Under the pieces are notes generated by a model. The model worked only from the letters and a program-made list of their open reading frames with translations, did no database searches and had not been told where the DNA came from. From assembly GCA_026702845.1 (NCBI GenBank), contig JADCLS010000009.1, forward strand, positions 124,001 to 188,000: a DNA stretch of 64,000 nt, given 5' to 3'. A program made the position numbers and the translations under genes. Origin of the DNA: Candidatus Heimdallarchaeota archaeon. GTDB lineage: Archaea > Asgardarchaeota > Heimdallarchaeia > Heimdallarchaeales > Kariarchaeaceae. Of the stretch, positions 25,828-35,924 are shown in pieces. Within the stretch, counting starts at the first letter, position 1. Every line of letters begins with the position of its first letter.

Positions 25828-28800
25828 ATGAACCAAATGGGAATTAGTAAACGGATTCAAAAATACTATGTTATTATTGCCCTATCTTTGTTATTATGCT
25901 CATTGATATCGAGTATAGCAATTTCTGGACAATATGGGAATATAGCAGGAGATTCAGAAACACTGGGGAACACTTCCTCAATAATCAATCCTGATGTAAT
26001 TTCAGTGGTCATTGATGATTTCAATGATCCAGTTACTGGCTATGATAGCAGTATATGGAATACTGCAGACTATGGCACTGCAGATAAAGACATCTCAAGT
26101 GGAGAAACTGTAGTATTCAGCTCAGGGGGTCATTCTTTCTCAGGAATAATTACAAAACCAGAATATAGTAATATGAAGACTGTATCAGTAATTGCAAAAT
26201 ATAATAGCAACCCAGCACCCTGTAAAGGGAATGCATTTGGGTTCACAGATATGGAACCTTTAACTGACAACTGGGGATACTATTACTGGAATTCATGGTA
26301 TAACTACTCCACAACCTATGGTGCGGCGAATACAATTAGTTGTTTCCAGGGAGATACTAATACCTTGGGTTTTCAGTACATCAAAGATGGATACTCAGAT
26401 TACACAAATCCCTATACAACAGATGCTGATTTTCATAATTACACCATTGTGAGAGGAGAAAATGTAATTCATCGGTTTGTAGATGGAATCCTAGTTGATT
26501 CATACACAAATCTGAACCGTATACCAACAATAGATCTACCCTTTGTTATAAGCACACATGAATGGTGTGGAGGAGCTGGCACCTGGATTGAGATCGATAA
26601 AGTTGTGATGAGTACTACTTCAATCATTTCTGTACCAGAAACGGCTGGAGATAATGGTGAGAGTACTTTCTATTATGCTCCCTATGATATTGGAGCACAA
26701 ATTGAGGCCCTCACATTAGACAATCCACTTTGGATATCTTCTCATAATCACCCCAATTCATATGTAAGTCAAATACTACCTAGAGACATAACAGGAGATG
26801 GTATCGATGAGGTTATTGTCGCACTCAATACCTATGGAGTAATTATTCTAGATTCTACAGATGGATCTGTGCTGGTTGATTATTTCATCAGTGATTCTAT
26901 TGGTTTTTACATTGATAAAATTGTGGCCAAGGACCTCAATCAAGATGGAGTTCTGGAGATAATTTTCTCAGTTCGCACATCAGCCTCTGCAACTATCGGA
27001 GGTATGTATATTCTTGATAATGCAGGTAATTTGTTAAGTTTCTACAATGCTGTGCCTACTGAAGCAAGCTCATATAGTGGTCCTTGGAATTTTGACGTAC
27101 AAGATGTTAATAGTGATGATAAAAACGAATTGATCATCATGTATGGAAATATGCATTTTGATAATTATGGGAATCAACCAGCAACATATATTGTAGACAT
27201 GGCCAATTTTGCATCTCCATCAATCTTATCTAGTTGGAGACATACACAATCAGGAATTACCTATATGGAACTAGTACAAGAGAGTAATGGGGATTGGTTT
27301 GTCACGTATGGTGGATGGGGACCAAGTAATGGCTACAAAGTAGATCTCTTTACAGGAACAGAGATCTGGAATACACCAATCTCCTCTGGCGCAGATCGTC
27401 GACTGATACATGTTGGTACCATTGAGGGTTGGGTTGGAGATTATTATCTATCGTCAGGAGCTGCTTATGGAGATACAAGTATTTATTTCTCAATTGTTGA
27501 TGGATCTAACGGATCAATTATTTGGACTAATTCAGTATCATCCAAGAGAGGAATCATTCCTCTTGGAACAGGTGATTTTAATCATGATGGGAATAAGGAT
27601 ATCTACTTCAGAGCGTTTGCCAATACAGTGCAAGGTGCATTTGTTGCAGATTTGAAAACAGGTAATATTATATTTGATATGGATGGATTAAATGGACCGT
27701 CAAGTGTTAATTACTTAGAAAGATCCAATTTCTATGCAGAATCCAATACTATGGACATCAATGGTGATGGCGAGAATGAAGTTCTTGTAAATTATAATAA
27801 CACACATCTGGCGACAAGAGATGAAACCGGTTTCACCCATTTCATCAAAATAACCAATGAACCCTTGAATACTGCTGGATTCTTTATTTTTAGCGTTTCG
27901 ACAAAAATCAGCATTCAACCAAATGAATATTCACATTACGAAGATTTCTCTACAGATGTAATTGCTTCAGGCGAATGGGTTGCAGATGTTTCAAGTATCA
28001 CTGTAGATACAACAAATGGATACTTAGATATTGGTAATGGAGATGGATACTCCGAGGGAGCTAATTATTACTTTACAGAAGAGATGAACCTGCCATTATC
28101 CATCGAATATAGACAAAATTTAGTTTCGGGAGGTGCTAATTATAAGACACCCTACATGGCACTGAAATATAATAATGGAACCATCATCTCTACAGTATTC
28201 CTCTATGATAGTGGAGCTACAGGATGGTTATTTATTAATGGATGGACTGATATTGATAATGGACCTCTGAGTGAGAATTTGTGGTGGGATACTAAAATAA
28301 TATTTGAAGAGACACAAGCGAGTTTATGGGCCAAACCATCATCCTCAGATGTATATGAACATATAATTACAGAATCATTTAATGGAGATCTTGATTTTGA
28401 TTATCTAAGGTTTAGTCAACCCTGGGATGCTCACTGTCTCGTTGATTGGATTTCAATTAATGGAGCAACTGGAGAGACACCTTCGAATACGGTCCCAGAT
28501 GCACCCTCAAATCTCAATGCTGCTGATATTGGACATGCAATAGAATTAACTTGGCAAATTCCGTATGATGGTGGCTCTGAGATCACTCAATATAATGTCT
28601 ATAGGTATATTAGAACAGGAGGACCATACACCAAAATCAATACTACTCAGAATACATATTTCACTGATTACTCTGTTCTTCCAGGACCTCATTATTTCTA
28701 TGTCGTTTCTGCTGAGAATAGTCAGGGAGAATCAGAATTGTCCAACGAAGTAGAGGAATTTATCACTCAAATGAAACCCTATACCAGAAATGTTGCTCTA

Positions 28801-30498
28801 ACTGAAAATGGAGGATATGCAACATCTCATGACTATGGAAGCTATGGAGGATATACTGCATCTCCGGATAAAATTAATGATGGAGATAACTCTACATTCT
28901 GGGCGGGTACAACTGCACCTAATTGGGCTATGGTTCAATTTAACAGTACGTATAATTTAACTCAGATAGGAATATTCACGTATTATCACAGTATAAATTT
29001 CAGAGTTGAAATATCAGAAGATGGTAGTTCGTGGAATGATATTTTAGGACTGATTATCACCCCTAATGAAATAGATGGTGTTGATGGTGGAGAATCTTAC
29101 TATTATATGTTTAATGTAGATGGAATGATTGCACAATATCTGAGAGTATATATTGAAACTACAGATGCTCCTTCCAGTCATATCTTCCAAGTGGGGATCT
29201 ATGAGATAGAAGCATTTGCCAATATATATGATACACCACCCGAAATATCTTCATCTCCGATCAACGTTAAGGTAGATAATAGAATTGATGGAATTAAACT
29301 ATCATGGGATCAACCACTTGATGATGGAGGTGATCTGATAAGTCATTATAATATATACAGAGCAGTTAGATCAGGTGGGCCATATTCCTTGATTGCAAGT
29401 ACTACTACAGTATTGTATCTTGATGAAGAAACATTACCAGGTCCTCATTATTTTTATTTCATTACAGCTTACAATATTGCAGGTGAATCTGATGGAACAA
29501 TGGAGGTTGAAGGCTACAGAATCGCCAGCAAACCTTCAGGGACTAATGTTGCTGCAGTATATAATGGTGCAACAGCATATGCTTCTGATTTTGGAAGTTA
29601 TGGAGGATATACAGCATCTCCAAATATGGTCAATGATGGTGATAATTCTACATTTTGGGCTGGAACTAATCCAATTGGGTGGATCATGGTAGAATTTGAT
29701 CAAGCATATTTGGTACATACCATTGGTATCTTTACTTTCTTTCATTCTCAAACCTTTATGGTGGAAGGATTGAGTGAATCAAATACATGGTTTAACCTAA
29801 CCAATGAAATCAGCACTCCAGATGAAATAGATGGTGTAGTTGGAGGAGAATCATATTATTACTTGATAGAGATTGCAGAACAATCATTACTTTCAATCAG
29901 AGTCTCAATTTATAATTCAGATGCCCCGGCAGGACATATTTATAAAAATGGGATATTAGAATTGGAAGCATTTGCTGAACTATCGACTAATGAATATCAT
30001 GCACCTGATCCAATTAATGATCTAACCTATTCAATATCCTACAATACACTTGATCTGATGTGGACCTATCCAAATGATGGAGGAGCACCTATTACCTCAT
30101 TCAATATATATCGTAAGACTTCCTCTTCAGGATCATACTATAAGGTTGCAACCGTGACAGATAATGCGTTTTCTGATGAACTATCCTTTGATACTTGGTA
30201 TTACTACGTTGTTACCGCCGATAATGGTAAAGAATCTGAATATTCTAATGAGGTTAGTATTTATCTGGAAAGCCCCACAACTACAACCACTACGCCTCGA
30301 GATACTACTAGTGAAACAACTACTACTACTAAGACTTCAACAACTAAGACTGAGGAATCAGATCAAACTATAAGTGATAGTGATCAACCAACAGGACCTC
30401 CTCCATTATTTGTTCCTGGATTTACATCAGTTATGTTATTATTATCTCTGTTCAGCCTATCATTCATTATTCGGGAGAAAATTAACAAAAATTATTAA
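25828..30498 (+). CDS. Giant secreted surface protein: lectin-like, FG-GAP, FN3 and discoidin domains
   Basis: A 1556-residue exported protein. An N-terminal hydrophobic signal (about 14-32) is followed by a concanavalin-like jelly roll (about 60-260) and a beta-propeller-like stretch (about 290-680) with FG-GAP calcium loops such as DLNQDGVLE, DFNHDGNKD and DINGDGENE. A further jelly roll (about 700-890) leads to alternating fibronectin type III and F5/8 type C (discoidin) domains in order FN3-F5/8C-FN3-F5/8C-FN3 (about 890-1480). A Thr-rich stalk (about 1485-1525), PGF motif, one membrane helix and a basic tail close the protein. The FN3-F5/8C pair is a tandem duplication of about 750 bases. 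Probably anchored on the cell surface and binding glycans or other cells (inference). Confidence 0.82.
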   Translation: MNQMGISKRIQKYYVIIALSLLLCSLISSIAISGQYGNIAGDSETLGNTSSIINPDVISVVIDDFNDPVTGYDSSIWNTADYGTADKDISSGETVVFSSGGHSFSGIITKPEYSNMKTVSVIAKYNSNPAPCKGNAFGFTDMEPLTDNWGYYYWNSWYNYSTTYGAANTISCFQGDTNTLGFQYIKDGYSDYTNPYTTDADFHNYTIVRGENVIHRFVDGILVDSYTNLNRIPTIDLPFVISTHEWCGGAGTWIEIDKVVMSTTSIISVPETAGDNGESTFYYAPYDIGAQIEALTLDNPLWISSHNHPNSYVSQILPRDITGDGIDEVIVALNTYGVIILDSTDGSVLVDYFISDSIGFYIDKIVAKDLNQDGVLEIIFSVRTSASATIGGMYILDNAGNLLSFYNAVPTEASSYSGPWNFDVQDVNSDDKNELIIMYGNMHFDNYGNQPATYIVDMANFASPSILSSWRHTQSGITYMELVQESNGDWFVTYGGWGPSNGYKVDLFTGTEIWNTPISSGADRRLIHVGTIEGWVGDYYLSSGAAYGDTSIYFSIVDGSNGSIIWTNSVSSKRGIIPLGTGDFNHDGNKDIYFRAFANTVQGAFVADLKTGNIIFDMDGLNGPSSVNYLERSNFYAESNTMDINGDGENEVLVNYNNTHLATRDETGFTHFIKITNEPLNTAGFFIFSVSTKISIQPNEYSHYEDFSTDVIASGEWVADVSSITVDTTNGYLDIGNGDGYSEGANYYFTEEMNLPLSIEYRQNLVSGGANYKTPYMALKYNNGTIISTVFLYDSGATGWLFINGWTDIDNGPLSENLWWDTKIIFEETQASLWAKPSSSDVYEHIITESFNGDLDFDYLRFSQPWDAHCLVDWISINGATGETPSNTVPDAPSNLNAADIGHAIELTWQIPYDGGSEITQYNVYRYIRTGGPYTKINTTQNTYFTDYSVLPGPHYFYVVSAENSQGESELSNEVEEFITQMKPYTRNVALTENGGYATSHDYGSYGGYTASPDKINDGDNSTFWAGTTAPNWAMVQFNSTYNLTQIGIFTYYHSINFRVEISEDGSSWNDILGLIITPNEIDGVDGGESYYYMFNVDGMIAQYLRVYIETTDAPSSHIFQVGIYEIEAFANIYDTPPEISSSPINVKVDNRIDGIKLSWDQPLDDGGDLISHYNIYRAVRSGGPYSLIASTTTVLYLDEETLPGPHYFYFITAYNIAGESDGTMEVEGYRIASKPSGTNVAAVYNGATAYASDFGSYGGYTASPNMVNDGDNSTFWAGTNPIGWIMVEFDQAYLVHTIGIFTFFHSQTFMVEGLSESNTWFNLTNEISTPDEIDGVVGGESYYYLIEIAEQSLLSIRVSIYNSDAPAGHIYKNGILELEAFAELSTNEYHAPDPINDLTYSISYNTLDLMWTYPNDGGAPITSFNIYRKTSSSGSYYKVATVTDNAFSDELSFDTWYYYVVTADNGKESEYSNEVSIYLESPTTTTTTPRDTTSETTTTTKTSTTKTEESDQTISDSDQPTGPPPLFVPGFTSVMLLLSLFSLSFIIREKINKNY
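28490..30280 (+). repeat. Tandem FN3-discoidin coding repeat, period about 750 bases
   Basis: Within the giant surface gene, units start near 28495, 29255 and 30000; the third is only the FN3 half. Matching phrases include YNVYRYIRTGGPY and YNIYRAVRSGGPY, SYGGYTASP in both discoidin copies, and NDGDNSTFWAGT in both. The protein identity of the discoidin copies is high enough to suggest recent duplication or selection for the same ligand. Confidence 0.75.
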
Positions 30499-30616
30499 CA
30501 ATGTAAGCCTGAAATAGCAAAAACAACTCAAAAACTCATAAATTGAAGTATATTACAGATTTACGGTTTACCAATATATCACTAAATATTCTTTGTATGT
30601 GAGTCACTAGATAAAC

Positions 30617-30623
30617 TTATAAA
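30617..30623 (+). promoter_or_regulatory. TATA box of the small winged-helix gene
   Basis: TTATAAA centred 23 bases before ATG 30643 and 29 bases before the in-frame ATG 30649, so either could be the leaderless start. Confidence 0.5.
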
Positions 30624-30642
30624 GGGAAAAATCAAAATCCGT

Positions 30643-30987
30643 ATGACTATGATAGAATCGAGGGGCAAAACAGATGGAGGATATAATCTGTTAAATAGAT
30701 GGCTAAATATGAGGCCTAAAAGGGAGAAGAAAATAGATATCACAGATTTAGCAATTCTTATTGAAATTGAGCGAAATTCACCATACTCCTATCCGGGTAG
30801 ACCATTACGAGACAAATTTTCTGATGTAGCTACAGCTACATTTTACAGAAAACTTGATTTCATGCAGAATTTGAATTACATTAAAAAAAGCAAGGATACT
30901 AATAACACTATTGGGTATGTGTTGAAGGAACCAGGAAAGAATACATTGAAAATAATTCACGAATCAATTGATAAGTACATTGACTAG
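30643..30987 (+). CDS. Small winged-helix protein
   Basis: A 114-residue protein with a probable winged-helix fold: TDLAILIEIERN, LRDKFSDVATATFYRKLDFMQNLNYIKKS and a wing TNNTIGYVLKEPG. It resembles PadR/MarR-type regulators in size but I cannot assign a family. Promoter as described at 30617-30623. It sits between the giant surface gene and an LRR gene on the same strand and may regulate either. Confidence 0.65.
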   Translation: MTMIESRGKTDGGYNLLNRWLNMRPKREKKIDITDLAILIEIERNSPYSYPGRPLRDKFSDVATATFYRKLDFMQNLNYIKKSKDTNNTIGYVLKEPGKNTLKIIHESIDKYID

Positions 30988-31040
30988 ATTCGTTTCCTGT
31001 TGATAATGTCGACCTGCAGATACAAAAATTAATATTGGAC

Positions 31041-31047
31041 AATATAC
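31041..31047 (+). promoter_or_regulatory. TATA box of the first LRR gene
   Basis: AATATAC centred 26 bases before ATG 31070. This supports the ATG over an in-frame TTG at 31049. Confidence 0.45.
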
Positions 31048-31069
31048 TTTGGTAGATAGGTATAGCATA

Positions 31070-32515
31070 ATGACGGTAGGGAGTGAGATTCTTGACAAAT
31101 TTCGGTTGGAAACCAAGCTTCTAAACATAGACTTCTCTATTGAGTTCTTCTTGAGATGTTACAGTCCCAATCAGTCAAAATTCTATATCAAACATCATTT
31201 TCCCGAAATCACCCCAAGTACTTTTAGTGAAGTGAAAATACAAACCCTTGTGGTTGAAACAAGTCTAGAAAAGGTAAATCTAGACTTTTTTCCTGGTGTG
31301 GAAACAATTTATTTCAAATATTCCCATTTGCTAGAATCTGCAGATTTATCTAAATTACACAATTTAAAACACATCTTTCTTGGGAAAGGAGATCTTGAAT
31401 TGCTTGATTTCAATAATATCCCTAAACAGATTGACCAGATTGAAGTAGTGGAGACGAGAATAAAACGTATCAAAACTGGGAGAGGAGGACGAGAACTACG
31501 CGTTTTGAAGATTCAAGGTGCTAATCTTGAACAGATACCTAGTGGTATAAGCCAATACAGTAACCTTGAAGAATTAGAAGTTAGTAATTCATCTGTCAGT
31601 ACAGTTGCAATAGGTTTTGGAAACCTATCAAACTTAAAAATACTTAATTTGGCAAATAATAACATCAGATCTATTCAACTTGATAATCCAAATCTCGTAG
31701 AACTTAATATATCATGGAATGCTATTTCAGAGCTTGATTTACAAAAAACGCCTAATCTAATAAGAGTAAATCTTGCCCACAATGATCTTATTTCCTATCC
31801 TGATGGGATCATAGCTCTACTTAAACTAAAAAAACTAATTCTTGCTGGGAATGAATTGAAGAAGATCCCTTATGAGCTTAATAATTGGTCTTCACTCAAT
31901 CATCTAGATCTGTGTCAATGCGATATCGGAATTATTCCACCAACAATCAAAAAATTAACAAAACTAAAATCACTTTACTTAGCATCAAATATGATTGAAG
32001 ATGTAGATACCCTCACAAAACTCCCCAAACTCCAAACCCTCCTCCTTGCAAACAATAATATCACCACAATACCTAAATCGTTGCTCAGCATGAAAAACCT
32101 TACTGAGGTCAATTTATATGCTAATAGTATTATTGATGTTCCCATCGATTTAGAAGTAAATGAGAGTGGAGAGTGTACATATCAGTCATTAAAGATCTAT
32201 CTTTTCAAGAAGGATAGGATAAGATTGCATAAAGACAGCAATTTGTTTACTACTTTTTCACTTCAAACCACAGCAAAATCCAAAGAATTGTGTTGTCGAT
32301 GCAATCATGAAGTGCTCAGTCCTAGAGTTATGTTCAAAAATAGGAGAGATGAGACAAGATATATCCATTTGATGTGTCTAGGCAACTCGCAATCATATCA
32401 GATTATCGAACGTTATACAAACAAAGCAATTCCCTTGTTATTCAAGAAGAGTACACTCAAAGCTAACAAAAATTACAGCTTAAATTTCTTAAAAACAATT
32501 GATTGTGAATTCTAA
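31070..32515 (+). CDS. Leucine-rich repeat protein with C-terminal zinc-knuckle-like motif
   Basis: A 481-residue protein without signal peptide. Residues about 85-375 hold about a dozen leucine-rich repeats of 22-23 residues, for example LSNLKILNLANNNIRSI, LKKLILAGNELKKIPYEL and LQTLLLANNNITTIPKSL. After them comes CCRCNHEVL and, 21 residues later, IHLMCLG, giving C-x2-C and H-x2-C, a likely zinc site (inference). LRR domains bind proteins. The start is ATG 31070 on promoter evidence. Function unknown. Confidence 0.75.
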   Translation: MTVGSEILDKFRLETKLLNIDFSIEFFLRCYSPNQSKFYIKHHFPEITPSTFSEVKIQTLVVETSLEKVNLDFFPGVETIYFKYSHLLESADLSKLHNLKHIFLGKGDLELLDFNNIPKQIDQIEVVETRIKRIKTGRGGRELRVLKIQGANLEQIPSGISQYSNLEELEVSNSSVSTVAIGFGNLSNLKILNLANNNIRSIQLDNPNLVELNISWNAISELDLQKTPNLIRVNLAHNDLISYPDGIIALLKLKKLILAGNELKKIPYELNNWSSLNHLDLCQCDIGIIPPTIKKLTKLKSLYLASNMIEDVDTLTKLPKLQTLLLANNNITTIPKSLLSMKNLTEVNLYANSIIDVPIDLEVNESGECTYQSLKIYLFKKDRIRLHKDSNLFTTFSLQTTAKSKELCCRCNHEVLSPRVMFKNRRDETRYIHLMCLGNSQSYQIIERYTNKAIPLLFKKSTLKANKNYSLNFLKTIDCEF

Positions 32516-32518
32516 TTA

Positions 32519-33412
32519 TTACTCCAAATCCATTCGCTTGAATTTTAAGTAACCGAGAAGGGCAATAATGACCGGCAAGGCCATTAGAACTACAAATGAA
32601 GCCAATGGTAACTCGACAGAGGTAGATTGTAATAGCTGATTTCCAGGTCCAGCAGAAACTGGTGCTACTTGTAGTAAATAATAGAAGACTTCTGCACGAT
32701 GATAACCAATACTGAACCGTTCAAGGTTCCAATCAGGTACAAAACTGGATAAGATGGATACAATGATGTCTCCAAAAGCAAGGAGCACTACTGTAAGTAC
32801 GACTCCCTGTGTCTCACTACCTGAAATCATGCCTATTAAATTGGCGACTGTAGCTGAGAGAAAACCTATCACAAAGACAATGAAGGTCACTGCAAGTGTT
32901 ACACGTCCATATACAGCATAAAAATCTTCTAATGGGATATCAAGATTTGTTGAACCAATATTGACACCAATTGTCATCACTACAATTGAGGCAATAATAC
33001 TTAATGGAAGGTAGAGTAATGCACCATTGATGATCCGAGAGAAATAGATATTAAACCTACTCACCGGATAGCTGTTTATCAATCTCACAGGTCCATGTAC
33101 TAGATCTTTAACCAGTAATTGACCACCAAGATAAGCAGATACTGCAATTCCAACCAATCCTGCAAAAAAAGCCAATGCGATATTTCCCAAGGAATAGGTC
33201 CATAATTCTGCATTCAACATAGTTTGTTCTGTCTCCTCAAGACTTGAGTTTAGAATGGTAAGAATAAGACCTGTAAAGAAGGTAAAGGTGAAAAGAAAAC
33301 CGATAGTACGCTTCTTTAAAAATTCTCTCTTGAATTCAGTACTTATAATCAACCAAGATAGATTAAGAGAGGAGAAATTTTTATTTTGGTTTTGTTCTGT
33401 TATAACTTCCAT
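32519..33412 (-). CDS. ABC-2 type transporter permease
   Basis: A 297-residue integral membrane protein with about six helices, N-terminal EFKREFLKKRTIGFL then FLFTFTFFTGLILTIL, and GQLLVKDLVHGPVRLINSYPVSR typical of ABC-2 permeases of the NatB/CcmB-like group. It is the partner of the ATPase gene directly upstream. I chose ATG 33412: GGAG at 33421-33424 on the minus strand is eight bases upstream. A GTG at 33421 overlapping the ATPase stop is the alternative. Confidence 0.85.
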   Translation of the reverse strand: MEVITEQNQNKNFSSLNLSWLIISTEFKREFLKKRTIGFLFTFTFFTGLILTILNSSLEETEQTMLNAELWTYSLGNIALAFFAGLVGIAVSAYLGGQLLVKDLVHGPVRLINSYPVSRFNIYFSRIINGALLYLPLSIIASIVVMTIGVNIGSTNLDIPLEDFYAVYGRVTLAVTFIVFVIGFLSATVANLIGMISGSETQGVVLTVVLLAFGDIIVSILSSFVPDWNLERFSIGYHRAEVFYYLLQVAPVSAGPGNQLLQSTSVELPLASFVVLMALPVIIALLGYLKFKRMDLE

Positions 33413-33417
33413 ACATA

Positions 33418-34401
33418 TCACTCCACAAATACTTTTAATTCCTCAAGATTAAATGATTCCTGAGAATCTTTCTCACCTACATTATCAAAGAATAAACGTT
33501 CAAGTGGTGTTTGTACTGCTCTGAGCTCTAGCAGATCTGTTTTATCAGTAACATCCTCCAGTAATAGACTAAGTTGTGTAGAGGATCGTACTTTTATGGT
33601 GTAACCAGTCCTGCTTACATTGATAATTTCTATATTACTAATATCAAGTAGGTATTGCAGCATTTCCAGATCTGATGTCTGAATGAAATATACATCAGGC
33701 CGGAATGTGGTCACCATTTCATCAAATGTTCCCTCATAACTGATGGTCCCTTTATTGATCACAGCCACTCGTTCCACAATCTTCTCTAATTCATCTAGAA
33801 TATGACTGGATATGAAGATAGTCTTACCTAGATCTTTAAGCTGCTTGAATAGATCTAGCAAATTCTTTTTCCCCACAGGATCTAAACCTAATGTGGGTTC
33901 ATCAGCCACAATTATGTCAGGATTGCTAACCAAAGCCTGTGCCATATTCACCCTCTGCTTCATACCAGTAGACATCTTCCCAATCCGCCTAGTTGAAAAA
34001 TCCTGCATACCAACAACCTTGAGCATGGATTCAGCATTGGTGGTTGCCAAAGATTTATTCAATCCCTTTAGCCTTGCAGAGTAGGTGACAAACTCATTGG
34101 CAGTCATATCCAGATACAATGCATTAGTGGTTTCTGGAATGTATCCTAACCATTGTTGAGCGAGTGTAGGTTGTTTAAAAATATCTATTCCATTAATTTT
34201 CGCTGTTCCTGAAGTTGGTGTACTGGCACCAACAATGGATTTGATGGTAGTAGTTTTACCAGCTCCATTTGGACCTATGAAACCAAAGATCTCGCCGGTC
34301 TTGACGGTTAAATTGATATTATCAACAGCTTTGAAGGTTCCATAACTCTTGCTGATATGGGATAATTCAATAGCTGGGATTAGTTCATCTCGCATAATCA
34401 T
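33418..34401 (-). CDS. ABC transporter ATP-binding protein
   Basis: A 327-residue ATPase subunit: Walker A GPNGAGKTT (Lys49), signature MSTGMKQRVNMAQAL, Walker B IIVADEPTLGLDP with catalytic Glu, and H-loop FISSHILDEL. The C-terminal 90 residues match the extension of CcmA/NatA/DrrA-like exporters. With the permease gene it forms a two-gene ABC-2 exporter of unknown substrate. A minus-strand TATA-like TTTATATAT lies about 24 bases before the ATG. Confidence 0.93.
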   Translation of the reverse strand: MIMRDELIPAIELSHISKSYGTFKAVDNINLTVKTGEIFGFIGPNGAGKTTTIKSIVGASTPTSGTAKINGIDIFKQPTLAQQWLGYIPETTNALYLDMTANEFVTYSARLKGLNKSLATTNAESMLKVVGMQDFSTRRIGKMSTGMKQRVNMAQALVSNPDIIVADEPTLGLDPVGKKNLLDLFKQLKDLGKTIFISSHILDELEKIVERVAVINKGTISYEGTFDEMVTTFRPDVYFIQTSDLEMLQYLLDISNIEIINVSRTGYTIKVRSSTQLSLLLEDVTDKTDLLELRAVQTPLERLFFDNVGEKDSQESFNLEELKVFVE

Positions 34402-34578
34402 TACTTCATCAAAGATATATATAAATCATCCTATTGGAGGAATAGCGATGTGTAAAATTATTTCATGAACTAAAAAAGTAGATGTGAAATAATCCTTCGT
34501 TATAGGATAGAGAAAATTATTACAACTAAATTATATTCAACACGAAATATTCTTCTAGGTGACAGCAATTGTACTTTT

Positions 34579-34902
34579 ATGACAAAGAGAGATCCAATAG
34601 ATGAGATATACAACAGATTAGTTAAAAAGGCCGAACAAGATGGTATTATCTCTAGAGAAGAGCAGAATTTGTTGAATAGAGTCAAGATGACTACAATGAA
34701 ATTCAAGCAGTATTATGAAAAGGCGAAAGAGGATGAAATCATTGATGCAGATGAATCAGCTCAACTTGAACAATGGAAGAAAGATGTCTTGTTGCAGGCA
34801 TGGGATGAAGCTGATAAAGACCAGGAGATTCAAAAAGATGAAGCTGCACTTCTCAACCTTCTTCTGAGATTAGTTAAGAATCTAGATTTACAGGAATATT
34901 AA
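34579..34902 (+). CDS. Small helical hypothetical protein, TerB-like pattern
   Basis: A 107-residue acidic helical protein containing three similar units: KKAEQDGIISREEQNLL, KAKEDEIIDADESAQL and EADKDQEIQKDEAALL. Each has the form 'A..DG.I...E...L', as in TerB-like or EF-hand-like helical repeats, so it may bind metal (inference). No close family recognised. Confidence 0.6.
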   Translation: MTKRDPIDEIYNRLVKKAEQDGIISREEQNLLNRVKMTTMKFKQYYEKAKEDEIIDADESAQLEQWKKDVLLQAWDEADKDQEIQKDEAALLNLLLRLVKNLDLQEY

Positions 34903-34958
34903 CAATAGAATTGACAAACGACAATACAAATTTAGAATAGACAACATTTTTTGAAATC

Positions 34959-35918
34959 ATGTCAAAAATCGTGATTACAAGAAGAATCCCAGAATTAGGT
35001 ATTGATAAACTGCGTAAAACATTTCCTGAAGCATATATTGATTACCATGATTCAGAAGTAAAACTTGACCTCAATGAATTGAGAAGAAGAATAAGAGGAG
35101 CACAGGGAATTATCGCCTTGCTGGATGACCAACTGAGTTCTGAAACGTTGGCTTATGCCCCGAATCTCAAGGTGATTGCGAATTTCGCCGTAGGATACAA
35201 TAATATTGACACTGAATACTGCAAGAATCATGGAATTTATGTCACAAATACCCCTGATATTCTAACTGGAGCAACTGCAGATCTCGCAATGGCATTGGTC
35301 CTTTCGGTAACTAGACGTATCGTGGAGGCAGATCGATATACAAGGGAGGGTAAATTTTCAGGTTGGGGTTCCACCCTAATGCTTGGTACTGAATTGAGAG
35401 ATAAGCTAGTTGGTGTTTTTGGAGCAGGAAGAATTGGAACAGAGGTCATTAAGAGACTCATTCCCTTTGGACCAAAAATCATCTATACCACGAGAGCAGA
35501 AAAAGAACATTTGCAGCAATTAGGTGCAAAATATACTCCTGCGGATAAATTACTTAAACAAGTTGATGTACTGATTATCACAGCCCCTCTCACCACAGAG
35601 ACGAAGTATCTCATTAATTTCCAGAGCCTTCGAACCATGAAGAGAGGAGTATTCATTATTAATGTTGGTAGAGGACCAATCATTGAGGAGAGTGCATTGG
35701 TCCATGGATTATCAACTGGAAGGATTGCAGGAGCAGGATTGGATGTCTATGAATTCGAACCCATTGTGACTGAGGACCTTAAACTTATGGATAATGTGGT
35801 AATTCTTCCACATATTGGATCTGCCACTCACGAGGCAAGAAATGGGATGAGTGAAATGGTTGCGGATGCAGTGATCTCTGCTCTGAAAGATGAGAGACCT
35901 CAATATAATGTATATTGA
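34959..35918 (+). CDS. D-2-hydroxyacid dehydrogenase, glyoxylate reductase-like
   Basis: A 319-residue NAD(P)-dependent dehydrogenase that reduces 2-keto acids such as glyoxylate or hydroxypyruvate. It has the Rossmann motif GVFGAGRIGTEV (about 150-160), and the catalytic triad Arg238 in NVGRGPI, Glu267 in DVYEFEP and His285 in LPHIGSA. The region NFAVGYNNID and TPDILTGATADLAMAL is characteristic of the GyaR/GRHPR branch. Cofactor preference and substrate cannot be fixed from sequence. The next gene starts six bases after its stop. Confidence 0.92.
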   Translation: MSKIVITRRIPELGIDKLRKTFPEAYIDYHDSEVKLDLNELRRRIRGAQGIIALLDDQLSSETLAYAPNLKVIANFAVGYNNIDTEYCKNHGIYVTNTPDILTGATADLAMALVLSVTRRIVEADRYTREGKFSGWGSTLMLGTELRDKLVGVFGAGRIGTEVIKRLIPFGPKIIYTTRAEKEHLQQLGAKYTPADKLLKQVDVLIITAPLTTETKYLINFQSLRTMKRGVFIINVGRGPIIEESALVHGLSTGRIAGAGLDVYEFEPIVTEDLKLMDNVVILPHIGSATHEARNGMSEMVADAVISALKDERPQYNVY

Positions 35919-35924
35919 AGACTA

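Noticed and set aside
30290..30350. Thr-codon-rich repetitive DNA, considered as a microsatellite or CRISPR-like repeat
   Set aside because: It encodes the Thr-rich stalk of the giant surface protein in frame, with mixed Thr codons and no spacer structure.
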